Positions 32,701-44,294 of a stretch of DNA of 64,000 nt are shown here, one piece after another. The position numbers and the translations under genes were made by a program. Where the stretch lies: NCBI RefSeq assembly GCF_003573695.1, contig NC_039363.1, forward strand, positions 157,072,406-157,136,405, read 5' to 3'. Numbering within the stretch: position 1 is the stretch's first letter; each line of letters begins with the position of its first letter. The DNA is from Papaver somniferum (taxonomy: Eukaryota > Streptophyta > Magnoliopsida > Ranunculales > Papaveraceae). The notes below the pieces were generated by a model. It was not told the origin of the DNA. It saw only the letters and a list, made by a program, of their open reading frames with translations, and searched no databases.

Positions 32701-34181
32701 TTCCTTGAACCCTTCTCCTTCAACCACTCTAAACGGATGCTCATCTAAAATCACAAATAAAATCACTGCCTTTGTACATGCATCTTGATTAAAAGTTGCC
32801 GCAACCAATTTTCCTTCTCCTCCTAGCCTAGCCGGTTGAAAATCAAGCGTTTGCTGTCCTTTTTCCTCCTTGGGCTTCTTTTTACATATCTTCAAATGAT
32901 TATTCATACCACCTGTCCCATACTTGGTACCCTGAGCTGCAATCTTTGTCTTACAGTGGCGACATTTTGCATATTTCGAAGGCTTGGGGTCCATATCAAA
33001 GTGGTTCCACACATCAGAACGTTTCTTTCCCTTTGGTTCTGTCACTTGACTCACTTCTGTGTCATCTTCAGTTGCATCTTCAGGGGTTTTACGCTTATTG
33101 CTATGTGTTTCTGTCACTTTTATGACAGCTTCAGTTGCATCTCCATCTGCACTAGCATCTCCAGCAACACTAGCATCTTTAGCAGCACTTGCACCTCCAG
33201 CTGAATTTGCACCTCCATCTGAACTTGCATTAGGTGGAGGTCGAGGTGGCCGCTTATTAGAAGAAACAGAGGCAGTAGGTGTTGAACTGGATCCTCCTCG
33301 CATTGTCAAAAGGCAAGTCTGCAATGTGATAAACCATACATTTAATTTAAACCATACATTTAAGCAAAACCCACTGTGTAAATCAACCTAAATGACCAAT
33401 TTTACATTTGAAATCCCCAATTTTTTTCAATTTTACAAACCCTAATATCATAATTAAAATCATAAACATGACAACAATCACATAAATATGAACATGACAA
33501 CAATCACAAGATTCACAACCAAACTACTTGCAGAGATCCCTGTAAATCAAGAATAAAGGTACAAAAATCAAACAAAACGAAAAATTAAAAAAAAAAATTA
33601 ATCAGTAATTTCAATAGCAGATTCAAAACCCCCAAATCTCCATTTCTAGTAAAATAAATTTAAAGGAATCTGAAACAAAACCCAGATCTACAAAGTTTCA
33701 AAAAGAAATCAAACCTGAAAGACACCAGAAGTAGGAGTAATCAAAGAGAAGTTGGATTGAACAGCACCAGAAGAATCACGAGAAAGAGCTTCCTGAACCA
33801 ATTTCCTCTACAAATCATAAGCACAGCTGCCTAAAATCAGTCGAGTCGAGTGAAGTTGGAAGTGGAACTGTCTGTGGGAAAGCTTTCTGATAATATGATA
33901 TCTATGAAAGAAGAGAAGAGCGATGTAAGTTATTACTTATTAGGGTTAAATATCCCCATCCACGGCCTAAAATCATTTAATCCTACGGTCACTATTAATC
34001 GGTTAACCAATTGGTTATTGGTTCGGTTTTATTTCAAAACCTAAACCGAAACCGATATTGTCGGTTATCTGAAACTGACAACCATTAATGAACCACAGGA
34101 ATATGGTTATGGTTCGGTTCGGTTAAAAATTTTCGGTTTTCGGTTTCGGTTTCGGTTATGGTTCGGTTTTGTGCAGCCCTA
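29780..34181 (-). mobile_element. Autonomous hAT transposon, apparently intact
   Basis: A 4,402-bp element with 12-bp terminal repeats TAGGGCTGCACA at both ends and a perfect 8-bp duplication, ATTGTAGT (29772-29779 and 34182-34189). Both subterminal regions (about 29795-29945 and 34000-34175) are packed with CGGTT/AACCG words, as is common for hAT transposase-binding regions. The single gene, on the - strand, has an open transposase frame. The exact duplication and intact frame suggest a recent insertion. It sits inside the solo LTR, so it is younger than that LTR. Confidence 0.95.
30770..33303 (-). CDS. hAT transposase (BED zinc finger, RICESLEEPER/DAYSLEEPER-like), two coding exons
   Basis: Coding exons 33303-30945 and 30849-30770 join in phase (a glycine codon is split) for about 812 residues, the usual length for plant hAT transposases. 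Residues 1-95 are low complexity. A BED finger follows (about 97-145: CRHCKTKIAA...HLKICKK). The catalytic core has LTTDTWTS and TLDNVSAND (acidic residues), RCAAHVLALVV and DVDTRWNSTYMML. The C-terminal dimerisation block has ILGWWRTNSTRYPVLS and ASESSFSTGRRVID. An AG acceptor just upstream of the ATG (about 33315) and a donor near 33713 suggest a 5' UTR intron. No stop or frameshift was seen. It cuts and pastes the element in the nucleus. Confidence 0.93.
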
Positions 34182-34189
34182 ATTGTAGT
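34182..34189. repeat. Target-site duplication of the hAT, right copy
   Basis: ATTGTAGT, identical to 29772-29779. Confidence 0.95.
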
Positions 34190-35031
34190 CCTGGCAAGTT
34201 ATGTGTTGTACCTTGTTTTTGCATTAGAAGTTTGGCATGTGCAAAGGCATTGGCCTTGAGTCTTTCTTTCTAGTCAGTTTAGCTGACTCGATTTGCTTAG
34301 CTGACTCAGTCCTTCTGACTGAGTTGAGTTAACCTGTTTGACCCCGATTTGACTCAGTGTATATTGACTGTTGACTAAACTTTAAATATTTGACCTTGGA
34401 CGTTGACACTGTTGGATTGGGCTTTAGATTATTGGGCCGAGTTTAGTGAATTTGGGATTAGGGTTAGTTTTACTAGTTCGATGATTTGGACCTCTTATGG
34501 TCCGAATTAGCTTTCGGTTTCTTCTACAAAGTTGTAGATACTTATAAGACCTATCTAATGGACTATAGAATCAACCTAATACAATTAGTAAACCTTAGTT
34601 TTGCTAAAGATACAGAATGAAAGGTGTAAAGTCCTAAATGGGCTTAGAACCATTAGTTAGACTTGTATAATACTTGTGTGAGCCATTTTAGTTAGAATTT
34701 TAAAATTCTTGTGTGATTAACAGTTAGTTATTAACAATGATCGATTCAAAGGATGAATCAGTGGATCGTGGATGTCGAAGTAGGCGTGGCTTGTCATCAA
34801 AAGAGGTGGGGATACATTTGACTCTTTTGTAACCATTGTTGTTTCTTTTACAAAAGTTTATGCTTAACAAACTCATGCATTGTCTAGTGTGCATTCCATG
34901 TTTTGTTTAAATTGCATTACTATACTTCTGTTGGATTTTGGTTAATCTTTCCATGGTTTGGAAAGGACTTGTAATGTTTGTTTGTCATATAAATTGTTAT
35001 GGGAAATACGAATTTCCACTTGTGGTATATA

Positions 35032-35420
35032 GGATACGCTCCTTCACATTTATATCTACATGAATTCAGCTTTTATGCTTATATCGGTCGACATTTTGCG
35101 AGTTCGGAATTGTACACATCCATATTTACGATTAGGTGTGGATTTGCGAGTTCGGAATTGCACAACCATAGTATACATTGTTTGAATAAGGAGTTTGTCC
35201 ATATACATGTTTGTTTACTTTTGTGAGGATATGCTCTTTCATATTTATACCTACATGAATTCAGATTTTATGCTTATATCGGTCGACAGTTTGCGAGTTT
35301 GGAATTGTTGACATCGATATTTACGATTAGGTGTGGATTTTCGAGTTCGGAATTGCACAACCATAGTATACATTGCTTGAAGAAACAGCTTGTCCATATT
35401 CGTGTTTATGTATCTCAGTG
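35032..35420 (+). repeat. 195-bp tandem duplication inside the solo LTR
   Basis: GGATACGCTCCTTCACATTT at 35032 and GGATATGCTCTTTCATATTT at 35227 begin two diverged copies of a unit that includes CTTATATCGGTCGACA and GAGTTCGGAATTGCACAACC. Confidence 0.75.
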
Positions 35421-35816
35421 ACTTGGTCACTATTTAATGTCTGGGAAAACATTATTGTTTTTCTTAATCTTGTTTATGATTATTTAGAAGTTAAATGTTA
35501 ATTATTTCCACTTTCAGTTTTCAGAGACAGATCAGAGTTGCGCAGCGAAAGCCACAAGTGTTGACTCCGTTAATTAGTTCACTTCTGTTATGTTTATTAT
35601 GTTGTTTATTGTATCTGTAAACCAATTGACTATTGTATATGTATCATTTGGGAGAAGTTCATGTACATATATTCTGAGCGGGGTTGGTTTTGGGATAAGT
35701 TTTGTAGCAGATTTCTTAATTGAATGTTTAAGTATTTGAATTAGATTCGTAGTGCCTCTTTATTTAGTTAATCTCTTGGATTAGTCAGCTGCTAGCTTAG
35801 GGGGCGCTACATTAAC

Positions 35817-36257
35817 TAAAAACAGAGATCTAGATGAAATAACTGTGGATCTATATTCTGATCATCTTTTGAATAAATATTTCTAGATGAAATCAGATGG
35901 ATTAGGTTTTCAACAGTAAACAAAAAAATTTCATCTGATATCGTTGGAAATCAACAAATCAGGAGTTTAAATCGAAAGCAAAGATGAAGATATATCAAAC
36001 TTATCTTTGTCATCATGATTTGATGATTAAATCTTCATTTCTTGTTGCTGACGATTTTCATTCAGCTTTCTTCACCGATACGCTCTGAAATCGCAAGTAC
36101 ACAAGTTGTTGACGATGTTTAACTGTGTGAGAACTGGATTTCGAGAGAGAAACACTGTTTCAGATCTGGAAATGAAGAGAAACCATTTCTGCAGAAGAAA
36201 AACTCGTCTGGAAGAGAGAGAGACAAAATCTGAAAATGAAAATATATGATGATATTC
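35817..36257. other. Continuation of the gene-capture element right of the solo LTR
   Basis: AT-rich with runs such as GATCTAGATGAAAT. I recognise no coding sequence. By position it would be the 5' flank of the captured VPS22 fragment. Confidence 0.35.
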
Positions 36258-36793
36258 TAGAGCTGTCAATTTCTAACCCGGCCCGCGGGTTGGACCTAGC
36301 TTGGCTTGTTTTAACCCGGCTCGGCTTGGCTTGTTGTCTAAACAAGCCGGGTTAGGGTTGTCATATCTAGCCCTAGTAAAAACAAGCCAGGCTAGGGTCA
36401 ACCCGCGGGTTACCCGCCAACCCGTCAATTTCATGTGAGTTACTAATTTAGGAATTTTAAGTTACTAATTTAAGAATTTTAGGGTTTTGTGCTAGAAATC
36501 AAAGTTCATATTTCCTTAAATGATTTAATACAATCCAAATTTCATTTGATTTAGGGTTACGGAGTAGTGATCTCTCTACCCACTAAATTTTTTATACATT
36601 TAAGTGATTTTACGTTTCAACCACCCCATTTAACAAGCCAACCCGCAACCCGTTAGAGCCAACCCGTCTAGGGCTAGGGTTGGGGTTTTTGGCTTGTACA
36701 TGAATATTACTAGGGCTAGGGCTGACCCTAACCCGTCCATGGCTTGTCAAGCTAGGGCCGGGTTGACCCTAGCTTGCCCCGTTGACAGCTCTA
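36258..36793. mobile_element. hAT-type MITE, 536 bp
   Basis: Terminal repeats TAGAGCTGTCAA at both ends, flanked by the 8-bp duplication TGATATTC (36250-36257 and 36794-36801). The inside is non-coding and full of AACCCGCGGGTT and GCTAGGGC-type words in both orientations (e.g. AACCCGGCCCGCGGGTT). No transposase, so it depends on a hAT in trans. Confidence 0.9.
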
Positions 36794-38554
36794 TGATATT
36801 CCTCTTGTTTATATACTAAAGGGTAGTCTTGGTATTATTAAAATTCGTAATTATTAATTATGGGTCAGATCCGAAGAAAATTTGATTTTCTGGACCTAGC
36901 AATGTCATTTCTAGGAATTACTGGTTAGTCCTAGAATGAGAGACCCGTCTAATGACTAGTCCAGTCATAAAATGTTTTTAATCGCTGATCCAAAAACATG
37001 TTTTTGGACCAGAAATTTTATCTCCTAGTCCATCCCACGTGTGAGTAAAATGATGCCTAGTTTTTATATTCCGAAAATAACCTTTTCTGCAATGAACATA
37101 CAAGAATAGAGGATAAGAAAGTATTTTCGTTCTTCTTTTCCTTTTTTTTTCAACAGCTCGGATCCAGTTTTCTCTCTGCTTCAGTTGGTTTTCTTCAATT
37201 TCAGATTTTCAATCTTAAATCCCCAGGTAATTTCTATAAACCTCTTCTCCATTCCTTAATATTTGTTATGTTTTTTGAATTTATGTTTGTTTTTTCAAAT
37301 GAAATCATGATGAGCAGCTCGATTTCATGATTTGGTTGTTTTTTTTCATTGTTTTCTTTCTAGATATAGTAATTGTTATCATTTTTCTATGATGTACACT
37401 GTTCAATTGCATGATTTAATCCCATTTTTGTTCGTATCTAATATTTTTATGTTGATTTTTGAATATGATTTTGAACTCGTGCTACTCTGTTGATTAGATC
37501 ATCTTATTCTTTTGTTAACATATCATTTTGATTATATGTATGATTTTCGTTCTTTCTAGATTTACAGAAAATCACAATTTCAAATATTTTTCTAGATTTG
37601 ATGATCCGTACATATAAATATGTACTGTCTTTAGTATGGTTTTTTGTGAAATTTGAAAAAAAAATGGGGATTTGTGTTTGGTGGATGGGAAATTTAGGAA
37701 TTTGTTTGTTTTTTGAAATTATTAAATTTAGAGAGAAATTTGTATGAAAATTGAGAATAATGGTATGTGATTGAGATTTGTGCAGTTTGGGTAAATGTGT
37801 GTTTTTTTGTTAATTGGAAATTTGGGGTTTTGAGAACTAGTTAGTTATCACTGCTTCTGAGAAAGCATCCATAGGAAGCATGATAGTTCAGTAGCGTTCT
37901 GAGTATACATATGAAAGAATATCATTTAGATCTTGTACTTATCTGTAGCGATTTTGCGGTACATATTTGTATGCAATGATTTCACATTACACATATGCAT
38001 GTAGTGATTTCACAGTACATGTTTGTCTATAGTGTTTCACAATACATATTTGCTTGTACTGGGGGGATCTCTTTTATTACATTGACAAATACTTAAAAGT
38101 TAGTTATTATAGCCCAGCTAATAGCTATTAGACGTGTTCGTACTACATATTGATATGTATTTTAGGTAGGATCATATAATTCAAGGGTTTTTAAACAGTA
38201 CATATCAACCATGAACTAGGCTTTTTAGCACTACATATTAATATGTACCGTAGGATATTTCCGCAATACATATTTCCATGTACTAATTTTCGCAATACAT
38301 ATTTCCATGTGCTGATTTCGCAGTACATTTTTTCCTCCCAGTAAGGTTAGTTGGTGTTCTTTTTCTTATGATTAGAGCTCACATATTCATGCCACCTATG
38401 CCTAATGAAATTTTGTTTATCATGTGTTATGAGAGCATCACTTTGAAGTTAATGTCTACGTGATTATACAAATTATGTCCAAAATTGTTGGTTGAGTTCT
38501 TAAAGGATGTTGTTTTCTTTTTTCTATAACTGATTAATGTATTATTACTTGCAG

Positions 38555-39540
38555 GCTATTACTAAACCAGTTACAGATGAATGTGCTTTCATTGAAGAAA
38601 ATGCGGGATTCATTTTCGGCAAGTAAGCCTCACACCATTCTCTGGACATAGCTATAACTATGTCATATTGTTGTGCATATACAAGCATAAACTAGGCTTT
38701 TACCCAGTAAATAATTAAGACCTGTTAACGGGGGTCGAGGGGGCAGCGCCCCCTCGTAAGCAAGAAATTTAGTTAACTGGATAGTATCTTTCAAGATCCT
38801 ACTGGTTATTCATTTACTGGTATTGGTTGTATAACAAAAATAAAAGTAAACTAGTTTTCTTCAGTACATGTGTATATGTATTAAAATTTTATCTAGCTTT
38901 TTTCTCACTACGTATCGATATGGATTGTTGGCTCTTGAGTTTAAACCAAAGCTCCTTATTTTCATTATCTCACTTGATGGTGAAAAACTCAATGTCTACT
39001 CTGTACATGTGAGAGGCCATCTTTCTGAGTCTTTTTTTAATATTACATAGGCAAGATAAAAAAAAGATAAGCATATGATCATATTTGGGAGGACAGTCAA
39101 AAAATTTCTGGAAAGGTATTATTAGATGTGTCACATGGTTTTAGTTTGATTGAGGTTACATTTGGGTGGACCGTTTATTTTCTAACCATTTGTGTCCTCT
39201 TTTGCAGTCTTACTTCCCTGAATTTGTTGACGTGGATGAGAATAAAATAGAGCAATGGAACCATAGAACCCCTTCCCTCAAGATTTTGGAGTCACCTCGA
39301 ATGGACGGAGAAGCACAAGAACTTTGTCTATGAGAATCGTCATTTATCCCCAGAAATGCCTAATTAGTTGCAGTTGGAAGAAGAACAAATTAACCATACA
39401 TCCATCATAGCTAGCTGACTACCTCCCATCCTCCCAAACCATACCTTTGTCTATGGTGGCAGACTAGCAGTTTAGGTTAGCAGACTTGCAAGCATTAAGG
39501 TTGAGAGACAGACTGGAGGAATTATCTCATCAAATTAAAA
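38555..39540 (+). pseudogene. Unidentified captured exons
   Basis: An exon-like segment 38555-38622 has an AG acceptor and a GTAAGC donor. A second begins at 39208 after TTTTGCAG and has coding-like stretches EWTEKHKNFVYENRHLSPEM, LQLEEEQINHTSIIAS and HTFVYGGRLAV, separated by stops. A further piece, ADLQALRLRDRLEELSHQIK, is in another frame. The composition suggests a coiled-coil protein. I do not recognise the gene. Stops and frame breaks rule out a functional copy. Confidence 0.4.
38736..38756. other. GC-rich perfect hairpin
   Basis: A 9-bp stem CGAGGGGGC/GCCCCCTCG with a 3-base loop, standing out in AT-rich sequence within the putative intron of the unidentified fragment. Confidence 0.6.
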
Positions 39541-42480
39541 GGATCTGATACTCGATATATATCGATATGTACAATATGGTTTAACTCAGTACATGTGGAT
39601 ATGTACTGGGTTTTAACTCACTACATGTCGATATTTACTAAACTTGGCTAAATTATATAGTTTTTGGAAGAAATTTCTTTTGGCTCTAGGTTACTACAAG
39701 AAGATATGTACTGCCATTATTTAAGGCTTCATACTTTTTTCTTAGTCTGTTATATTAACTTCATACGACTAGTATGTTGTACTATAAGAAGTATTGAAAC
39801 ACATTCAATTTTTGTTTTGCGAACTTTTCATGTACTAATATAATTCTGAGTTTCAGTCCTGGTTTTCTTATCCTGTTAAGTTTTACAGTACATGCATATA
39901 TGTACTGCTTGTACTTAAGGCTTCATACTTTCATTTTTCCAAGTATTCATACTGATTAGTTTGTTGCAAAACTATAAACATAAACTAACAATATTAGACA
40001 ACGATACAACACTGCAAATAAAAAAAAATGGAATGAAGACATACTACACTTTATTTGTGATGGTCATTCAAGCACCAAGTTGTTCTTATTACACAACAAA
40101 ATAATGGGAATTCAAGCACCAAGTTGTTCTTATTACACAACAAAATACGGGTAGTACATATCAATATCTATAAGGTATTCACAACAAAATTTATACATAC
40201 TAATGGCCATTGTTAACTAATTTTCCAGTATAGGGAGATATCTACTCTTGTCTTGTAGTGTTGATACCAAAAAATTATGAATAAGTTCCCATAAGACGCC
40301 TTACTTATCATTTGCAATTGCGCGTCAGTCAATTTTGGTCTTCATTCTTAATCGTATTCACAAGAATATACAACCCCTTAAAACTAGATATGTATATTCT
40401 CCTAGGGTCTTTTGCAGGTGCTTTCTTATTCTTTTTCGTATTCTTCACATTACCTACACAAACAAGTCATTTATTTCAGTATAAATGGATGTATATTGTA
40501 ATATAAGAGTAGATATCAACTGTTAAAAACATATTGTTGGTATTCAAGCATCACAAAAAAGGACCTTTTCATCAGTACATATAGATATGTACTATTGGAT
40601 ATATAATGTCAAAAATATTTTGCTTGCATTCAATCATCAGAAATCAGTTTTTTACATAATGTAATATATTGTTGGTATTCAAGCGTTAGAAACCTAAGTA
40701 ACGAAGCACAAGAACACTTTTATTTTTTTCTTTTGCAAGGTAGTACATATTGATATGTTGCATTATTTCCTTTCAGAGTAGATATCAAGGAACTGTATCC
40801 GAACAACAAAATATGTACTGAAAAGTATGTAAGATATAAACTAGGTTTTCACACAAAACATATTGACATGCACTGTTGTTTTGAAACAATATCTATTGTT
40901 GCTTCTATAAATATGTACTATTTTTTTCAACCTAGTACATATCAATATGCACTCTTGTTTTGATACATTTTCCAGTATCACAAAATTTATATTCAACCAC
41001 ACTGTTGGCATTCAAGCATCACAACCAGCATCAAAAATGGTATCAAGATGTACGTATTGATATGTACTTGGGATTAGTTTCAAAAACAAAAATATCTACT
41101 GAAAAATATGTAGTGCACATTACATCATATTCAGAATACTCAATGTCCTTTCGGAACTCAGTACATATCTCTTTTCATATGTACTGCCAGGAAAATATGC
41201 AAAGAAAACAAAATAACAAGAACACATTTAACAGGTACACGACGATATATACCGATGAATATGTACTTTTCAATAGTACATATGTAACCTCTTCGACAAC
41301 ACTCTACATAATGATATGCATTCATATCAATATGTATTTAAGATTTCAACTCCAAGAACAAAGTAGCTGTATCTATTAGATATAACATGAACTAGTCAAG
41401 AACAAAGTACTTTCAACAGTACATATCAACCATAAACTAGGCTTTTTTTTCTCCACATAATACATGTTAATATGTACTGTTATATCATACACGCTACACT
41501 AATCAAACTATCCAAATATACATATTGATATGTATTGTTTCTTTATAAAATGAAATCAGAAGTGATTTGTACTGATATGTAGGGTAGATCATATAAGAAA
41601 ATTTGTATGAAGAATCAAAAAATAAAAATAAACACATTACACATATTAGAACGGATACCAGAATATTGGAAGAAATCAACTTCATAGAAAACCGCAACTT
41701 TTACTCAGAACTTTTTTATTACAAAAAAGGTATGTAAAAAATACCAATTTGCTTCAATACTTATAATACTGCTACATACTAATCATATGCATTAACCTAA
41801 TATAAAAATAATGAAAAAATATAAATCCTTATCTACTGGCAGTACATATCTTTTTGTAGTGTAAAATCCTGGCACGCAAAAGAAAACTCTGCCAAAAATA
41901 TAATTTAGCAGTCTTTAGTACGTATTGATATGTGATGGTGATAACCCATTACATATCGATATTTACTCAGCGAAACTTCAGTACATATTCAATATGTATT
42001 GGGTATCAGACGCTTCAAATTGATAAGACGATCCTCCTGTCTTTCATTCTTGATGCCCTCAAATTTTCTAACTACATATTGTAGGATTGAGAAACTACAG
42101 TTCTCTTCCTTTTGCTTTTGGTGAAGTAGTTGTTGTTGTTTTTCTTTTGGTTTTTGTTGTTATACATATTGACACAATTAATATGTAAGTATCTACTACA
42201 TATTGATAGTTAGTAACACTACATATTGACAGGGTAAATAAGGTTTTCACATACTACATATCCATATTGATAGGTTTTCACATGTCAATATGTAGTTTCA
42301 ATGTGTTAATAGACTACTTATGGATCACTACATACTGATAAGTTTTACACACAAAATACCATAAAATAGTAAGTAACACTACATATTGAGATGGAGGTTT
42401 TCACATACTACATACCTATATTGACAGGTTTTTCACATGTCAATATGTAGTTTCAATATGTTAATATGCTACTTATTGAC

Positions 42481-44270
42481 TGATGAGTGCTAAAAAGTGC
42501 ATATTTCTATATATTTTTCTTGGAATTTAACTCATCTTTTGTGCATTAATTCTACATTTTATCACATAATCTGTATTTTCATTGTTTTCAAGAATAAATA
42601 TTTTTATTAATTAATTTTGCATTTTTAGGTACTAAATAAAGCCTGGTTAACTCACGGAGCGAAAAGAGCAAAGAAACGGCGAAGACTCCCGCAGAAAGGC
42701 AGCGAAGAATGATGTTTGCAAGAGCCGGATCAACTAGAAGTGGGCTTGAAGAGGAAGAATTGTCCTTAAAGAAGATATGGGCTTGGCATACCCAAGGCCC
42801 AAAACCCTTACCCAAATCCATTTCCAATATCCATACCCATTTCCATGAGAACCGTCAGATTGGATCCATCACATCATCCAACGGTCGCCTCATCACCGAG
42901 CATCAAATCTTGAAGCTCCTGTCAAACATTATAGTACCTAACTCCAATCTAAGCCGTCAGAATTGTTGTATCACGCATCCAACGGTCGCTGCAAGCCTGT
43001 TCCATCTTAGCCGTTCGATTCAATCCAGATGTGATCATCCAACGTATCATCTTCGCTGGACATCGAGTTTGCTACAACCGCTCAACACTACAACACCTAA
43101 CACCTATACCCGCAAAACAAACGCACCCTTCTCCAATTCTATCGACTCCATCTTCTCCCTCACCGTCTGCAGAGAAAACTCTGCCATCACCAACTCTCTG
43201 CTACCACCACAACCACCACCGAGCTCTCAAATAACCAACAACCCCATCACCCCATCATCCATCACCTATTCCCTTCTAATTTCTGAGACCTAATTCACCT
43301 AATTCACTCGCCTCTTCTCAGAAACCCTAGGCGTGTGAGTTTGGTAAATTAGGTTGAGAAATAACACAAATTGGAGGCATGGGTAGCATCAGGAGAAGAA
43401 ATAGAGGGATTGGTCGACGTACATAAGCCATTATCAAAGATTAGGTAAACTGAATTTCAATTTTCAGAAACCCTAATTTACTGTTTTGGGGGTTTTGCTT
43501 GTAAAGTGTAATTGAGTATAAATAGATGCTTTGGGATGTTGTAATGGGCATGCCTGGATTATCCAGAGCACCCCCTTAGAGGCCTGGACTAGCCAGTGCT
43601 CTCTACTGTTACTTCTTGTTTAATTTCAAGTTCAGTAATTTCAATTGTATTTGTTCACCATGTCTAGTATGTTCTAATTACTCTTGCTAGGGTGTAGATG
43701 AAACCCTTAGTCATATGTTGAGAAAATTTCTGTTCAATTTAATGTTCTTATGATGTTCACTGTTGTAGGATGATTACTAGCTAAAGCATTCAAATGCACT
43801 TGTGATGAGTTGTACTGTGAGAAGACAGTTCATGCTAGGAGTGAATTAGATAACATAGCTATAATTATTATCCATTTTATCCTGTTAGGGATGATAGTTA
43901 GCTAAATTGATCAAATGAACCTGTGATAGGATGTACTGTAAGAAGACAGTTTATGCTAGGGGTGAGTTAGTGAGAATGGTTGGCATATTATCCATTTTAT
44001 CCTTCCCTATAAAGGAACAAGAACATAAGTTGAATAGGTATTGCCTTAGCTTAGGATTATTAGGTGGATTCAAATGCCCTAGTGCTTTTATTCACTGTCA
44101 CTAGAAATAGTTAGGAAACTTAGAAATCAGTAGAAAGATTTAGAAAACAACACCATCTCCCTCCTTGTCCCTGTGGACTTCCCCTTATTTGCTCACTCAC
44201 TACTTTAGATCCTGTATACTTGCAGGTTTAGGTTAAAACATAGTTTTAGGACTTATTCCTTTTGCTATCA
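42481..44270 (+). repeat. 5' LTR of the outer element
   Basis: TGATGAGTGCTAAAAAGTGC...TTTTGCTATCA, 1,790 bp, matching 56592-58381 with few differences. Apparent reading frames in it (e.g. 42709-43293) recur in the partner LTR and are not genes. Confidence 0.93.
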
Positions 44271-44276
44271 AGTTTT

Positions 44277-44294
44277 TGGCGCCGCTGCCGGGGA
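44277..44294 (+). promoter_or_regulatory. Primer binding site, tRNA-Asp
   Basis: TGGCGCCGCTGCCGGGGA, 6 bp after the 5' LTR, is complementary to the 3' end of plant tRNA-Asp (one mismatch from the usual form). Confidence 0.85.

Larger units (their letters stand above)
27936..35811 (+). mobile_element. Solo LTR of a long-LTR gypsy-type retrotransposon, interrupted by a hAT
   Basis: Starts TGTAAGGACCC and ends GGGGCGCTACA, flanked by the 5-bp duplication TTAAC (27931-27935 and 35812-35816). After subtracting the nested hAT and its 8-bp duplication it is 3,466 bp. No PBS, gag, pol or second LTR is present, as expected after LTR-LTR recombination. TG...CA ends, the GACCC-type start and the 3.5-kb length suggest the Tekay/Del group; that assignment is inference. 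No coding sequence of its own was recognised. Confidence 0.85.
24260..36950. mobile_element. Probable non-autonomous gene-capturing DNA element (Pack-MULE-like), with later insertions
   Basis: Exons of at least three unrelated host genes lie here in one orientation (- strand), which indicates transduplication. The two borders look like degenerate inverted repeats: about 24285-24400 (AGGTCC... AATCTAAGTCCC... TTATTAAAAGACATCCATGCCCTTTTATATA) resembles the reverse complement of about 36820-36920 (AGGTCC... GATCTGACCC... ACCAAGACTACCCTTTAG). No clean target duplication was found, so the ends and the Mutator assignment are tentative; a Helitron is the alternative. The solo LTR (27936-35811) and the MITE (36258-36793) are later insertions. 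Confidence 0.45.
36802..42480. repeat. Non-coding region dominated by AGTACATATnnATATGTACT palindromic words
   Basis: From about 37.9 kb to the LTR element at 42481 there are dozens of copies of GTACATAT and its complement, often fused head to head (AGTACATATAGATATGTACT at 40574; TGTACGTATTGATATGTACT at 41049). Spacing is irregular, so this is not a simple satellite. No long reading frame is present. The first kilobase (36802-37900) lacks the word and has CCACGTGTGAG near 37040. Two exon-like pieces are listed separately. Words resume right of the nested LTR element (58.45 kb), so the same unit continues there. Confidence 0.7.

Noticed and set aside
34999..35226. 75-residue frame in the solo LTR
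   Set aside because: It spans a 195-bp tandem duplication, has no homology and lies in an LTR.
24285..36920. Firm assignment of the gene-capture element's target duplication (AATGGGAAA versus AATGAGAGA)
   Set aside because: Only 6 of 9 bases agree and the termini are too diverged to place; left as unproved.
42709..43293. A 194-residue proline/serine-rich protein
   Set aside because: It lies wholly inside an LTR and recurs at 56820-57404 in the partner LTR. No homology and no coding context; an LTR artefact.
44277..44294. tRNA-Asp gene fragment
   Set aside because: Only the 3'-end complement is present directly after an LTR, so it is a primer binding site.
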